Of a DNA stretch of 64,000 nt, positions 1 through 8,780 are shown piece by piece; position 1 is the stretch's first letter; every line of letters starts with the position of its first letter. Where the stretch lies: assembly GCA_002293475.1 (NCBI GenBank), contig DBDG01000007.1, positions 3,480-67,479 on the forward strand, read 5' to 3'. This DNA comes from Lachnospiraceae bacterium UBA938 (GTDB lineage: Bacteria; Bacillota; Clostridia; Lachnospirales; Lachnospiraceae). The notes beneath the pieces were generated by a model. It was not told the origin of the DNA, ran no database searches, and saw only the letters and a list, made by a program, of their open reading frames with translations. Position numbers and translations under genes: made by a program.

Positions 1-1246
1 CCTCCGCATCAGTCAGCACAAAGGTTGGCTTTCCGAAATGTTCCCTGATCCGTCCGGCCACGATGCCGGCCAGGCTTTCATGACAATGCGGCAGATAAAG
101 TACCAGAACCTTATCGCCCTGATAACTCTGACCCGCTTCAACAGCTCCGGATTCTTCCGTCACCGGAGTATCCGCCCCGGCAGTCACAGCTCCGGAAACT
201 ACCATATGTACTGCTTCTTCCACCATGGACCGGGTCATTTCCTTGCGGCTTTCATTCAAGCTTTTCAATTCTGCGGCCAGCACCATCGCCTCCCGGTACT
301 CAGTAGCCCCCAGTAAGGCTAAGGCTCGTTCTGCCGTATCCAGCCGCCCGGTGGCATTGATACAGGGACCCAGCACAAACCCGATATGATAAGGACTCAA
401 CCGCTCCTCACTGATTCCGTTTACTTCAATAAGGGCCCGAAGCCCCAGATTAGCTGACTCCCGCATCCGTTCCAAGCCATATTTTACTAAGATACGGTTT
501 TCATCCCGTAGCTCCATGACATCGCAAATCGTGGCAAAAGCTCCCAGACAGCGGATTTCTTCCTGCAACGCGGCCGGCATCGCCCGGCCCATAAATCGAA
601 AAAGAGCCTCGACCACCTTAACCGCCACCACCCCGCCGCAGATTTGCTTACAAGGATAGGGGCAGCCTTCCTGCTTCGGATCCACCACGGCATCGGCGGC
701 CGGTAGAAAATATATCCGCTTTCCATCCTCCGCTTCCTCAAAGGGTACTTCATGATGATCCGTAACGATCACTGTCATCCCCATCTCTTTCGCCGCCTGT
801 ATCTGTGCCGCCGCCGCTATCCCGTTATCACAGGTAACGATCGTATCGATACCGGCTTGCGCGGCCGCTTCGATCAGATGATCATTCAGCCCATAGCCGT
901 CCTTCACCCGGTGCGGAATCACCGTATCGGCCTTGCCGCCCAGCGAGCTTATCCCTTTGATCAGAATGTGCGTTGCACAGATACCGTCAGCGTCATAATC
1001 ACCGATCACCCGGATTGCCGCCCCGGAAGCTATCTTTTCGGCCAGAATAACGACTGCCTTGTCCATGTCTTTCAGCAAAAAGGGGTCGTACATCTCTTCT
1101 GCCGTTCCCGACAGGTATTTTCTGATGTCGTCCTCTTCCACGATATCCCGGTTGCGGATCAGTCTGGCTAGCACCGGAGAAATAGCAAATTTTCTGCCGA
1201 TACTTTCAAAATCAGCCCGCTTCGTTACTAGCACCCACTTTGCCAT
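1..1246 (-). CDS. recJ: Single-stranded-DNA-specific exonuclease RecJ, C-terminus cut by window edge
   Basis: A 5'-3' single-strand exonuclease of the DHH superfamily, used in recombination and in base-excision and mismatch repair. The frame is open from the ATG at 1246 to the window edge, giving about 415 codons; family members are usually 550 residues or more, so the C-terminus lies outside. Visible motifs are GDYDADG (about residues 82-88), a TCDNG motif near 138 and the VTDHHE motif near 161-166, which bind the catalytic metals. The later DHHA1 part begins before the edge. The start codon is preceded on the minus strand by GCGAGG, a modest ribosome binding site. It is followed by unrelated small genes, so no operon partner is visible. 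Confidence 0.93.
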   Translation of the reverse strand, partial: MAKWVLVTKRADFESIGRKFAISPVLARLIRNRDIVEEDDIRKYLSGTAEEMYDPFLLKDMDKAVVILAEKIASGAAIRVIGDYDADGICATHILIKGISSLGGKADTVIPHRVKDGYGLNDHLIEAAAQAGIDTIVTCDNGIAAAAQIQAAKEMGMTVIVTDHHEVPFEEAEDGKRIYFLPAADAVVDPKQEGCPYPCKQICGGVVAVKVVEALFRFMGRAMPAALQEEIRCLGAFATICDVMELRDENRILVKYGLERMRESANLGLRALIEVNGISEERLSPYHIGFVLGPCINATGRLDTAERALALLGATEYREAMVLAAELKSLNESRKEMTRSMVEEAVHMVVSGAVTAGADTPVTEESGAVEAGQSYQGDKVLVLYLPHCHESLAGIVAGRIREHFGKPTFVLTDAE

Positions 1247-1263
1247 AGTGTTGTTTTCCTCGC

Positions 1264-1297
1264 TTGGTTAGCTTACTTTCTTGGTTAGCTTACTTTC
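1264..1297. repeat. Two perfect 17-bp tandem repeats upstream of recJ
   Basis: The unit TTGGTTAGCTTACTTTC occurs at 1264-1280 and again at 1281-1297 without mismatch. It sits just upstream of the recJ start, in the region that should hold its promoter. Immediately beside it (1304-1312, minus strand) is TACCGAATC, the same nonamer that opens the structured repeat family found elsewhere in this window; there is no second end here, so the link is only suggestive. Confidence 0.8.
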
Positions 1298-1369
1298 TTA
1301 CTTGATTCGGTATTGCTAGCTTGATTGTCTTTGGCGCTGGGATTAATCCTCTTTGGATGTCTTCATTGC

Positions 1370-1804
1370 CTAGGTGTTATCTTTCACGATTTGATATATT
1401 GTTGCGTTATTGACAGTTCGCTTTATTTTTCCATTTGAACGGTACTTAACTGCTACCCGGGCAAAATCACCAGGTTCACCGACCATCTTGGCAAAGCATT
1501 TTCCGATTTTTGCCCTTATTGTACTGGGTTTGCCGGCATATTCCATTTCAATTTCAGCAAAGGTCGGGGATGAACTGTTAAGGTCAAACTCAACCCCAGC
1601 CCTCAATTCTGAAATATATGCTTTAACTTCACTGAAGACTTTGGCATTTAACTCATGTTCGGATAAAGTTGAAATCGGTACGAGTCCGTAATACCTTTGT
1701 AAGATGCCTACAACCAATGTGCTTACCGCTACTCCATGTTTCCGTGCATCTTCCTTCAATGCTTTTGCTAATGGTGTGTCTGGATAAAACTGTATTCTTT
1801 CCAT
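1370..1804 (-). CDS. Small ribbon-helix-helix-like protein with DUF1413-like C-terminus
   Basis: A 144-residue protein of unknown function. The N-terminal 40 residues (MERIQFYPDTPLAKALKEDA onward) have the strand-helix-helix pattern of ribbon-helix-helix DNA-binding proteins. The C-terminal 70 residues resemble DUF1413 domains: a GVEFDL segment, an IGKCFAKMV helix and a closing TIYQIV strand. This is pattern recognition, not a search result. The gene stands alone behind a strong promoter and an inverted repeat, which fits a self-regulating DNA-binding protein. It could be an orphan antitoxin-like protein, but no toxin gene lies beside it. Confidence 0.6.
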   Translation of the reverse strand: MERIQFYPDTPLAKALKEDARKHGVAVSTLVVGILQRYYGLVPISTLSEHELNAKVFSEVKAYISELRAGVEFDLNSSSPTFAEIEMEYAGKPSTIRAKIGKCFAKMVGEPGDFARVAVKYRSNGKIKRTVNNATIYQIVKDNT

Positions 1805-1825
1805 ATGTCTCTATGTCTCTCCTAT

Positions 1826-1866
1826 GTTATATAGCTAGTGGTTAACTCTACAACTAGCAATATAAC
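1826..1866. promoter_or_regulatory. Inverted repeat between promoter and start codon, candidate operator
   Basis: TGTTATATAGCTAGT on the plus strand is mirrored by ACTAGCAATATAACA with one mismatch in 15, around a 13-base centre. The repeat overlaps the -10 box and the start of the transcript of the 1370-1804 gene. A ribbon-helix-helix product binding here would repress its own promoter; that is inference. Confidence 0.55.
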
Positions 1867-1887
1867 ACATATTAGCGGTAGCGTCAA
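1859..1887 (-). promoter_or_regulatory. Sigma-A type promoter for the ribbon-helix-helix gene
   Basis: On the minus strand TTGACG (1887-1882) and TATATT (1864-1859) are separated by exactly 17 bases. The -35 box overlaps the TGA stop codon (1886-1884) of the upstream YjbR-like gene. Confidence 0.75.
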
Positions 1888-2264
1888 CCACTAATATGAA
1901 TATCATTTCCAGAGCCTCTCAGTTTTTTGGGCTTAATCAGGTCATAGCTGTTACCAATCATCCTCTTAATCTCTTCCTCCGGCACGTCGCCGCCGACAAT
2001 TACCGTATTCCAGTGAACTTTATTCATGTGGTAGGCGGGCATCACGTCGTCAAAAGCCTGACGCAAGAAATCCGCCTCGAACGGGTCACATTTCAGATTA
2101 GCGCACAGCTTGCCGTTACGCTCGAAAATCAGGGCAAAGGACTTCTTGTTTGTCCTGTGGCGCATAACCGTCCACGCACCGGGATCGGCGATATCGTCAA
2201 ACGGGTAGTCCTCATAGGCAGCGGGGAAAGCCCGGCAAAAATCAATGATATCCTGACGTGTCAT
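1884..2264 (-). CDS. MmcQ/YjbR family protein
   Basis: A 126-residue member of the MmcQ/YjbR (CyaY-like fold) family, small proteins often annotated as DNA-binding but without an established role. The typical features are an early FPAAYEDYPF segment, W-T-V-M and FALIFERNGKLCANLKC strands, and a late HMNKVHWNTVIV segment. A longer reading to 2309 is open, but the ATG at 2264 has GGGAGGTG six bases upstream and forms an ATGA overlap with the stop of the preceding gene, so this start is preferred. Translational coupling to the EndoIII-like gene suggests that the two are co-expressed. Confidence 0.85.
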   Translation of the reverse strand: MTRQDIIDFCRAFPAAYEDYPFDDIADPGAWTVMRHRTNKKSFALIFERNGKLCANLKCDPFEADFLRQAFDDVMPAYHMNKVHWNTVIVGGDVPEEEIKRMIGNSYDLIKPKKLRGSGNDIHISG

Positions 2265-2902
2265 ATGCCGCACCTCCCACAAGTCCCGCCGAGCGGGCAT
2301 CCGCCGCACCTAGGCTTTTTCCGGCAATGCTCCTTGGCATTTATCACAATCAGCGCATGAAAGCTATTGTAGACTTCCGCGCTCTGTGGCAGATTCCTTT
2401 CAAAATAAGCCTTGACCGCCGTATAGCCTTTGCCCGCCTCAATCGGATACCGGCCACAAAGCCTGATAGTGTATGCATCCACCACGAAAGTCGGAAAACC
2501 AAAGGCATACAGCAGGATCGAATCAGCGGTTTCTTGCCCGACCCCCCTTGTAGCAAGCAGTTCGCTTCTTATCTTAGCAAGCGGCTCCTTCTGCACGGTA
2601 GCAACATCATAGCCATACCCGCCGAACCAAGCCGTGACGGCCTTTAAATAACCCGCTTTCTGGTTAAAAAAACCCGCCGGCCGGATTATCCGCGTCAATT
2701 CTATAAGATCAGCATCCGCCACAAAGCTAGGTGACAGCTTCTCGCCAAAACCCGCCATTGCTTTCTCAACATTTGACCACGCCGTATTCTGGGTCAGCAC
2801 CGCGCCGACCATCACCTCATAAGGCGTCCGCGCCGGCCACCAATGCAACTCGCCGTAACGGTCAAATAATATCTCATATACAGATAACAGCCTATCCCCC
2901 AT
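2261..2902 (-). CDS. Endonuclease III-like HhH-GPD DNA glycosylase with 4Fe-4S cluster
   Basis: A 213-residue base-excision repair glycosylase of the endonuclease III superfamily. An ATLTQNT-like segment (VLTQNTAWSNV) opens the fold. The helix-hairpin-helix reads ATRGVGQETADS and the catalytic aspartate lies in VVDAYTIR. Four cysteines near the C-terminus (C-X5-C-X2-C-X5-C) would hold a 4Fe-4S cluster. The lysine that gives EndoIII its lyase activity (GVGRKTA) is replaced here by glutamate (GVGQETA), so a monofunctional glycosylase of the MagIII type is more likely than true Nth. The start at 2902 is chosen for its AAAGGAGAT ribosome binding site; an upstream start at 2932 has none. Confidence 0.85.
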   Translation of the reverse strand: MGDRLLSVYEILFDRYGELHWWPARTPYEVMVGAVLTQNTAWSNVEKAMAGFGEKLSPSFVADADLIELTRIIRPAGFFNQKAGYLKAVTAWFGGYGYDVATVQKEPLAKIRSELLATRGVGQETADSILLYAFGFPTFVVDAYTIRLCGRYPIEAGKGYTAVKAYFERNLPQSAEVYNSFHALIVINAKEHCRKKPRCGGCPLGGTCGRCGI

Positions 2903-2989
2903 TGCGATCTCCTTTCTAACCCAGCCCCCCATTTACATTTAACGCCACACAAAAATTACAAAGCCATACATCAAATCTACCAGTTGGAA

Positions 2990-3015
2990 TACCGAATCGG
3001 CATATGCCGATGACC
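2990..3015 (+). repeat. Minimal 26-bp copy of the structured repeat family
   Basis: TACCGA, the 16-base palindrome ATCGGCATATGCCGAT, then GACC. These are exactly the two ends seen on the 250-bp copies at 8804-9055 and 16004-16259 (TACCGAATCG and CGATGACC), with only eight bases between the two ends. The preceding TTGGAA also resembles the TTGGAG before the copy at 16004. Confidence 0.7.
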
Positions 3016-3088
3016 GTCTAACCATATGCCAACGACCGTCTAACCATATGCCAACGACCGTCTGACCATATGCCGATGACCGTCTAAC
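3001..3088. repeat. Four 22-bp tandem repeats downstream of polC
   Basis: Units at 3001-3022, 3023-3044, 3045-3066 and 3067-3088. Units 1 and 4 are identical (CATATGCCGATGACC then GTCTAAC); units 2 and 3 differ at two or three positions. The repeat includes half of the palindrome and the CGATGACC end of the 2990-3015 element, so it looks like serial duplication of that end. It finishes three bases before the polC stop codon. There are no spacers, so this is not a CRISPR array. Confidence 0.92.
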
Positions 3089-3091
3089 ATC

Positions 3092-6000
3092 TCACATAAA
3101 GTCAAACAAACTCATCTGATTGCTCTCCGGCAGATCCCCCAGCAACCGCAAGCTGTCCATCAGCTCCACCACCGTCTTCGACACCTTGGTCCGCTGCCGG
3201 AAATCATCCTTTGACAGATAAGCCCCTTGCCCCGACGCTTCCACGATAGCCTCCGCCGCCTTTTCCCCCAAGCCGTCAATACTGTTAAGCGACGGCATGA
3301 TCCGCCCCTCGACAATCTGGAAATCCCGCGCCCTAGCCGTGAAAATATCAATCTTAGTAAATTCAAAGCCGCGGGCATGCATCTCCTGGACAATCTTCAT
3401 ATCCCGGTAGGAATCCTGCTCTTTTTTGGTCAGTTCCGCTTCCCGGCGCTTATAATCTGCCATGACAGTCTCCAGATGCTGCTGCCCCTGGCACATCAGT
3501 TCATAAGAAAATGCCGATGCCCTGATGGAAAAAAACGCCGTGTAATAGGCCAGCGGATAATATACCTTGAAATAAGCGATCCGCCACGCCATCATGACAT
3601 AAGCCGCCGCATGGGCTTTGGGGAACATGTATTTGATCTTCCGGCATGACTCAATATACCAGTCCGGCACCTCGGCCGCCTGCATGGCTGTCACCCAGTC
3701 GGGCCGCAGTCCCTTTCCCTTCCGGACGCTTTCCATGATCGTAAAGGACAGGGAGCTGTCCACGCCTTGATGAATCAGATAGGTCATGATATCGTCACGG
3801 GTACTGATGACCGTGGAAATGGTGGCATCACCGTTCTCGATCACGTCCTGGGCATTGCCAAGCCACACATCGGTGCCATGCGACAGACCAGAGATACAGA
3901 CCAGGTCAAAAAAAGACTCCGGCTTGGTATCAATCAGCATCTGTAAGACGAATTCGGTTCCGAACTCCGGTACGCCCATGGCGCCCAGGGTACAGCCGCC
4001 GATCTGTTCCGGGGTGATACCAAGGGCTTCGGTGCTGCGAAACAGCGACATGACTTTGGCATCATCTAATGGGATCGCGACCGGATCCACCCCGGTCAGG
4101 TCCTGCAGCATCCGGATCATGGTCGGATCATCATGTCCCAAGATATCCAGCTTCAGCAGGTTATGGTCGATGGAATGATAATCAAAATGCGTGGTCACGG
4201 TGTCGGTGGTCATGTCATTGGCCGGGTGCTGGACCGGGGTAAAGGTATTGATGTCTTCGCCTAGCGGGAGGACGATGATGCCGCCTGGATGCTGGCCAGT
4301 GCTGCGGCGGATGCCGGTGCAGCCGGCGACCATCCGGTTAATCTCACAGGTCCGTTTCCTGATGCCATGCTCTTCGTAATAGTTCTTGACATAGCCGAAA
4401 GCGGTCTTCTCTGCCAGCGTACCGATGGTGCCGGCTCGGTATGTCTGGCCGGTTCCGAAGATTACCTCGGTATATTTATGGGCCTTGCTCTGATATTCTC
4501 CGGAAAAGTTAAGATCGATATCCGGCTCCTTGTCACCCTTAAAACCCAGGAAAGTTTCAAAGGGGATATCAAAGCCGTCTTTTTTCAACTGCTCCCCGCA
4601 GGCCGGACAGCTCCGGTCCGGCATATCGCAGCCTGCCCGGCCGGCAAAGGCACGGACCGCTTCCGAACCAAAGTCGCTATAGTGGCAGGCGGCACAGTAA
4701 TAATGGGGGCTTAAGGGGTTCACTTCGGTGATTCCCGCCATAGTCGCCACAAAAGAAGATCCTACCGAACCGCGGCTGCCGACGAGATAGCCGTCCGCGA
4801 TTGATTTCCATACCAGTTTCTGGGCGATGATATACATCACGGCAAAACCGTTGGTAATAATCGAATGAAGCTCTCTGTCCAAGCGTTTCGCAACGATCTC
4901 CGGCAGCGGATCACCGTACACTTCCCGGGCGCGGGCAAAGCAGATGTCGGTAAGCTCCTTGTCGCTGTCGGGAATGACAGGCGGGCATTTGTCCGGACGG
5001 ACCGGCGCGATCACGTCGATGCGGTCGGCGATCCGGTTGGTATTGGTGATCACAACCTCAACCGCCTTGTCACTGCCCAGATAAGCAAACTCTTCCAGCA
5101 TCTCTTCGGTGGTGCGTAAATATAAGGGCGCCTGCTCGTCGGCATCGCTGAAGCCTTTGCCGGTCATGATGATCCGGCGGTACACTTCGTCTTCCGGATC
5201 CAGGAAGTGTACGTCACAGGTGGCAACGACCGGCTTAGCAAATTCATCGCCTAGGGCAACGATGCGGCGGTTGATATCTTGGATATCTTCCAAGGAATTC
5301 ACGGCCGGCACTTTGGCGGAGGCAATCAAGAAACGGTTGTTTCCGGTCGGCTGGATCTCCAGATAGTCGTAAAAGTTCACGATGCGGGCAATGTCTTCCT
5401 GCTTTCTCTCTTCCAGAATCGCCCGGTACAGTTCACCTGCCTCACAGGCACTGCCTAGGATCAGGCCTTCCCGGTGCTTTAGCAGCAGACTCTTGGGAAT
5501 CCGGGGACGCTTGTTGTAATAGTTGAGATGTGACTCTGATATCAGGGTGTACAGATTCTCCCGGCCGGTGTGGTTGGCCGCCAAGATGATGGCATGATAG
5601 CTGGGCAGCCGACGGACAGCGGCCGGCCTAGATACGCCCATGGCATTGATCTTTTGCAGGGTATCTGTCCCTTCTTCTTTCAGGCGTTTAAGAAAACAGA
5701 TTAGCATCTGTGCTGTTACAGTAGCGTCATCTGTCGCCCGGTGATGGTTTTCCAGCGTAATATTCAAGGTCTTGGCCACGGCATCCAGGGTGTGTTTCGC
5801 CTGATCGGGAAGCAGGACACGGGAAAGCCCCAGGGTATCGATATAGGTGAATTTTTGCTTGATGCCAAGGCGCGTAGCGTTCTCTGTTATGAAGCCCATA
5901 TCAAAACTGGCATTATGGGCTACCAGCACGTCATCCTGGCAGAATGTCAGGAATTCCGGCAACACGGCATCGATCGTGGGAGCTCCGGCCAGCATCTCAT

Positions 6001-7627
6001 CGTGGATCCCAGTCAGTTTCTTGATCTCAAAGGGCAGCGGCAGCTCCGGATTGACCAAGGCCGAGTACTGTCCGGTGATCTCTCCGCCGGACACCCTGAC
6101 GGCGCCGATTTCTATGATCTTGTTTTTAAGGGGAGAAAAGCCGGTCGTCTCAATATCAAAGACGACAAAATCCTCATCTAAGCGCTGACCGGCCTCATTG
6201 GTCACGATCTCTTTCAGGTCATCAACCAGATAGGCTTCACAGCCATAGATGACCTTGAAGAAATCATGTTTTGAGGGCGGATCAATGGCCTGCTCGGAGC
6301 AGCGTTCCTTTTCCTTGGCCCATAATTTCTGCCAGACATGATTGGCCTCTGGAAAAGCCTGAACCACGCCGTGGTCGGTGATGGCAATGGCCGGATGGCC
6401 CCAATGATAAGCCCGGCGGATGATATCCGATACATCGGAAACCCCGTCCATGTCGCTCATCTTGGTATGGCAATGAAGCTCAACGCGCTTCCGCACGGCA
6501 TTGTCCATCCGCCGGGAAGTGAAATCAGGGATGCTCTTGATACCGGTAACGGAGCCAAGCGAAAGCTCCTTGTCGAATTTGTCAATGATGGTGACGGCCT
6601 TTACGAGAACAAAGGCACCCTCCAAAAGAGCGTCCTTAAGCTCGTCGACCTCTTCGTTATGTATGAACATTTTTACCGTTATAGTGTCGGTAAAATCCGT
6701 TACGTTAAAGATCAGGATGGACTTGAAATTCTTAATCGGGCGGATATCGGGTTTAAGTATCTTACCCCGGATAACCACTTCGCCGATCTCCCCGACAATG
6801 TCTTCGATCGGCAGTGCCTCCTCCTCAATGTTCCGGCCATATATCACGCTTGGGCTGTCGGAACGCTTGAGGGAACGCTGTCTTTTCGGCTTGTCCGGTT
6901 TGCCGGCAGACATACTCCCGGCAGACGTCATTCCGGCCGACGATATTCCGGCAGACGTCATTCCGGCCGATGACTTACCGGCCGGCGGCTTCCCGGCCGC
7001 ATGCCGGGCAGGGGGCATTACTGCCTTGTCCGGATCAGGGAGCGTTCCGGTCACATATGCGAGGGACGCTTCTGCCGTATTAGCATCAATTTTCTGTTCT
7101 TCCGCTCTTATCTTTTCTGTTTTCGCGGCTCGATATTCCGTCCTTATCGTGGCCGCCAAGCGGCAGCGCTCGTTGTATATCTTGTCAAGGATGCGCTCCA
7201 GTTCGGGAACCTTGCTTCTGGTCAGCACATCGTCTGCGACGGTAAGCACGACCTGATCGGGTTCCGGGTGGCGGATGGCGGCATTTTTATAGATGCTATA
7301 CAGAACCGGACTGAAGGCTTTCAGTTCCAGCAAGATGCTGTCACGATATATATCTAGGAACCTTTCCGGGTTATATTGGGAAGAAAGCCGGTAGCTCTCA
7401 TATATTTTAATGACTATGCCATGTTCCGGGAACAGCTGCCGGCGGAGTTCCTCTTCCATTTTGAAGATAGCGGCTTTCTGGATCAGGTGGTCGCTATTAA
7501 TAAATATACGGATGAAATCCTTTTGCCGGGAGGCCGAGATTCTTTCTATCGTCACCTCTTCAAACAGCTCATAAAGGCGGCTATCCAATTGCAGGGCGGG
7601 AAAAACTTCGGAAAACGTTTTTGCCAT
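3092..7627 (-). CDS. polC: DNA polymerase III alpha subunit, PolC type
   Basis: The replicative polymerase of low-GC Gram-positives, 1511 residues, near the usual length plus an insertion. Domains in order: N-terminal domain and OB fold, PHP domain (ELHCHTKMSDMDG near residue 382) split by a DEDDh proofreading exonuclease (VVFDIETTGF near 485, HNASFDMGF, HRATDDATV), a zinc-binding CAAC...CPAC module near 980-1010, and the polymerase core with PDIDLNFSGEYQ near 1040. Residues about 212-241 hold six tandem pentapeptides of the type xxSAG/xxAGK in the linker before the OB fold, encoded by 15-base repeats; this is lineage-specific padding. ATG follows the ispG stop directly (TAAATG), with GGAGGAACCGTAA as ribosome binding site inside ispG, so translation is coupled. 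Confidence 0.97.
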   Translation of the reverse strand: MAKTFSEVFPALQLDSRLYELFEEVTIERISASRQKDFIRIFINSDHLIQKAAIFKMEEELRRQLFPEHGIVIKIYESYRLSSQYNPERFLDIYRDSILLELKAFSPVLYSIYKNAAIRHPEPDQVVLTVADDVLTRSKVPELERILDKIYNERCRLAATIRTEYRAAKTEKIRAEEQKIDANTAEASLAYVTGTLPDPDKAVMPPARHAAGKPPAGKSSAGMTSAGISSAGMTSAGSMSAGKPDKPKRQRSLKRSDSPSVIYGRNIEEEALPIEDIVGEIGEVVIRGKILKPDIRPIKNFKSILIFNVTDFTDTITVKMFIHNEEVDELKDALLEGAFVLVKAVTIIDKFDKELSLGSVTGIKSIPDFTSRRMDNAVRKRVELHCHTKMSDMDGVSDVSDIIRRAYHWGHPAIAITDHGVVQAFPEANHVWQKLWAKEKERCSEQAIDPPSKHDFFKVIYGCEAYLVDDLKEIVTNEAGQRLDEDFVVFDIETTGFSPLKNKIIEIGAVRVSGGEITGQYSALVNPELPLPFEIKKLTGIHDEMLAGAPTIDAVLPEFLTFCQDDVLVAHNASFDMGFITENATRLGIKQKFTYIDTLGLSRVLLPDQAKHTLDAVAKTLNITLENHHRATDDATVTAQMLICFLKRLKEEGTDTLQKINAMGVSRPAAVRRLPSYHAIILAANHTGRENLYTLISESHLNYYNKRPRIPKSLLLKHREGLILGSACEAGELYRAILEERKQEDIARIVNFYDYLEIQPTGNNRFLIASAKVPAVNSLEDIQDINRRIVALGDEFAKPVVATCDVHFLDPEDEVYRRIIMTGKGFSDADEQAPLYLRTTEEMLEEFAYLGSDKAVEVVITNTNRIADRIDVIAPVRPDKCPPVIPDSDKELTDICFARAREVYGDPLPEIVAKRLDRELHSIITNGFAVMYIIAQKLVWKSIADGYLVGSRGSVGSSFVATMAGITEVNPLSPHYYCAACHYSDFGSEAVRAFAGRAGCDMPDRSCPACGEQLKKDGFDIPFETFLGFKGDKEPDIDLNFSGEYQSKAHKYTEVIFGTGQTYRAGTIGTLAEKTAFGYVKNYYEEHGIRKRTCEINRMVAGCTGIRRSTGQHPGGIIVLPLGEDINTFTPVQHPANDMTTDTVTTHFDYHSIDHNLLKLDILGHDDPTMIRMLQDLTGVDPVAIPLDDAKVMSLFRSTEALGITPEQIGGCTLGAMGVPEFGTEFVLQMLIDTKPESFFDLVCISGLSHGTDVWLGNAQDVIENGDATISTVISTRDDIMTYLIHQGVDSSLSFTIMESVRKGKGLRPDWVTAMQAAEVPDWYIESCRKIKYMFPKAHAAAYVMMAWRIAYFKVYYPLAYYTAFFSIRASAFSYELMCQGQQHLETVMADYKRREAELTKKEQDSYRDMKIVQEMHARGFEFTKIDIFTARARDFQIVEGRIMPSLNSIDGLGEKAAEAIVEASGQGAYLSKDDFRQRTKVSKTVVELMDSLRLLGDLPESNQMSLFDFM

Positions 7628-8698
7628 TTACGGTTCCTCCATGAGCGGATTCCAATTGAGCAGCTCCTCACGCAGCGCGCTTAACAGTTCCGACTCCGGC
7701 AGTTTTTTGATGATGCGGCCTTTCTTGATCAGCAGGCCCTCCCCTTGGCCGCCGGCGATCCCGATATCGGCTTCTTTGGCTTCGCCGGGGCCGTTGACCG
7801 CACACCCCATGACGGCAACCTTGAGCTCCAGCGGGATATCGGCCACCATGTTTTCCACCTGGTTCGCCAAGCCGATCAGGTCGATCTGGGTACGGCCGCA
7901 GGTAGGACAGGACACCACCTCGATGCCGCCTTTGCGAAGGCCGAGGGTACGGAGGATGATCTTAGCCGACTTGACCTCCTCGACAGGATCGCCGGTCAGG
8001 GATACCCGGATGGTATCGCCGATCCCTTGCCGCAGGATCAGCCCCAGGCCAATCGCTGACTTGATATTGCCGCTGATGAGCGTCCCCGCTTCGGTGATGC
8101 CGACGTGAAGCGGATAAGCGGTCAGAGTAGCGAACTTTTCATGGGCTTCCACGCACATTAAGACGTCGGAAGATTTAATACTGACGACAATATTATCATA
8201 GCCGGCGGCTTCAATTCTCTGTACTTTATCTAGGGCGCTCGCGACGATGCCGTCGGCCGTGACGCCGTTATATTTCTCAATGAGAGGCTGCTCCAGCGAG
8301 CCGCTGTTGACGCCCACGCGGATGGGGATCCGGCGCTCTTTGGCCGCAGCGGTGACTGCCTGCAAGCGCTCATTGCCGCCGATGTTACCGGGGTTAATGC
8401 GGATCTTATCGGCACCGTTTTCCATAGCGGCGATAGCCAGGCGGTAGTCAAAGTGGATATCGGCCACCAGCGGGATATGGATCTGCTTTTTAATGGATGC
8501 GATCGCTTCAGCGGCTTCCTGTGTCGGCACCGTACAGCGGATGATGTCGCAGCCGGCAGCTTCCAGCCTAAGTATCTGAGCAACGGTCGTCGCAATGTCT
8601 TCGGTGCGGGTATTGGTCATGGACTGGATCAGAACCGGGCTGCCGCCGCCGATCTGCTTATTTCCGATCATAATTGATTTGGTATTTTGTCTGTGCAT
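7628..8698 (-). CDS. ispG: 4-hydroxy-3-methylbut-2-enyl diphosphate synthase
   Basis: The 4Fe-4S enzyme of the non-mevalonate isoprenoid pathway that converts methylerythritol cyclodiphosphate to HMBPP. 356 residues from the start at 8698, in line with the family. IGGGSPVLIQSMTNT opens the TIM barrel. The cluster ligands are in VVSCPTCGRTQ and VMGCAVNGPGE. The open frame extends 37 codons further upstream, but only through the promoter and the end of the structured repeat; ATG 8698 has CGGAGA at a suitable distance. dxs and ispA of the same isoprenoid route lie in this window at 33.7-36.5 kb. The gene is the first of a bicistron with polC. Confidence 0.95.
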   Translation of the reverse strand: MHRQNTKSIMIGNKQIGGGSPVLIQSMTNTRTEDIATTVAQILRLEAAGCDIIRCTVPTQEAAEAIASIKKQIHIPLVADIHFDYRLAIAAMENGADKIRINPGNIGGNERLQAVTAAAKERRIPIRVGVNSGSLEQPLIEKYNGVTADGIVASALDKVQRIEAAGYDNIVVSIKSSDVLMCVEAHEKFATLTAYPLHVGITEAGTLISGNIKSAIGLGLILRQGIGDTIRVSLTGDPVEEVKSAKIILRTLGLRKGGIEVVSCPTCGRTQIDLIGLANQVENMVADIPLELKVAVMGCAVNGPGEAKEADIGIAGGQGEGLLIKKGRIIKKLPESELLSALREELLNWNPLMEEP

Positions 8699-8732
8699 GG
8701 CTGTATTCTCCGGGAACGTATTTACTATTGCT

Positions 8733-8761
8733 ATTTTAACGCTTCCTGACAGTTCTGTAAA
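8733..8761 (-). promoter_or_regulatory. Sigma-A type promoter of ispG-polC
   Basis: On the minus strand TTTACA (8761-8756) and TAAAAT (8738-8733) are 17 bases apart, about 35 bases before the ispG ATG. The structured repeat at 8804-9055 lies just upstream, so a transcript from this promoter would not contain it. Confidence 0.7.
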
Positions 8762-8780
8762 CCTCAAAGTAGCTGGTGTG

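Noticed and set aside
3001..3088. CRISPR-like array
   Set aside because: Units are directly adjacent with no spacers and there are no cas genes; a simple tandem repeat.
6338..7256. Plus-strand open frames opposite polC
   Set aside because: Antisense shadows of polC without ribosome binding sites or recognisable domains.
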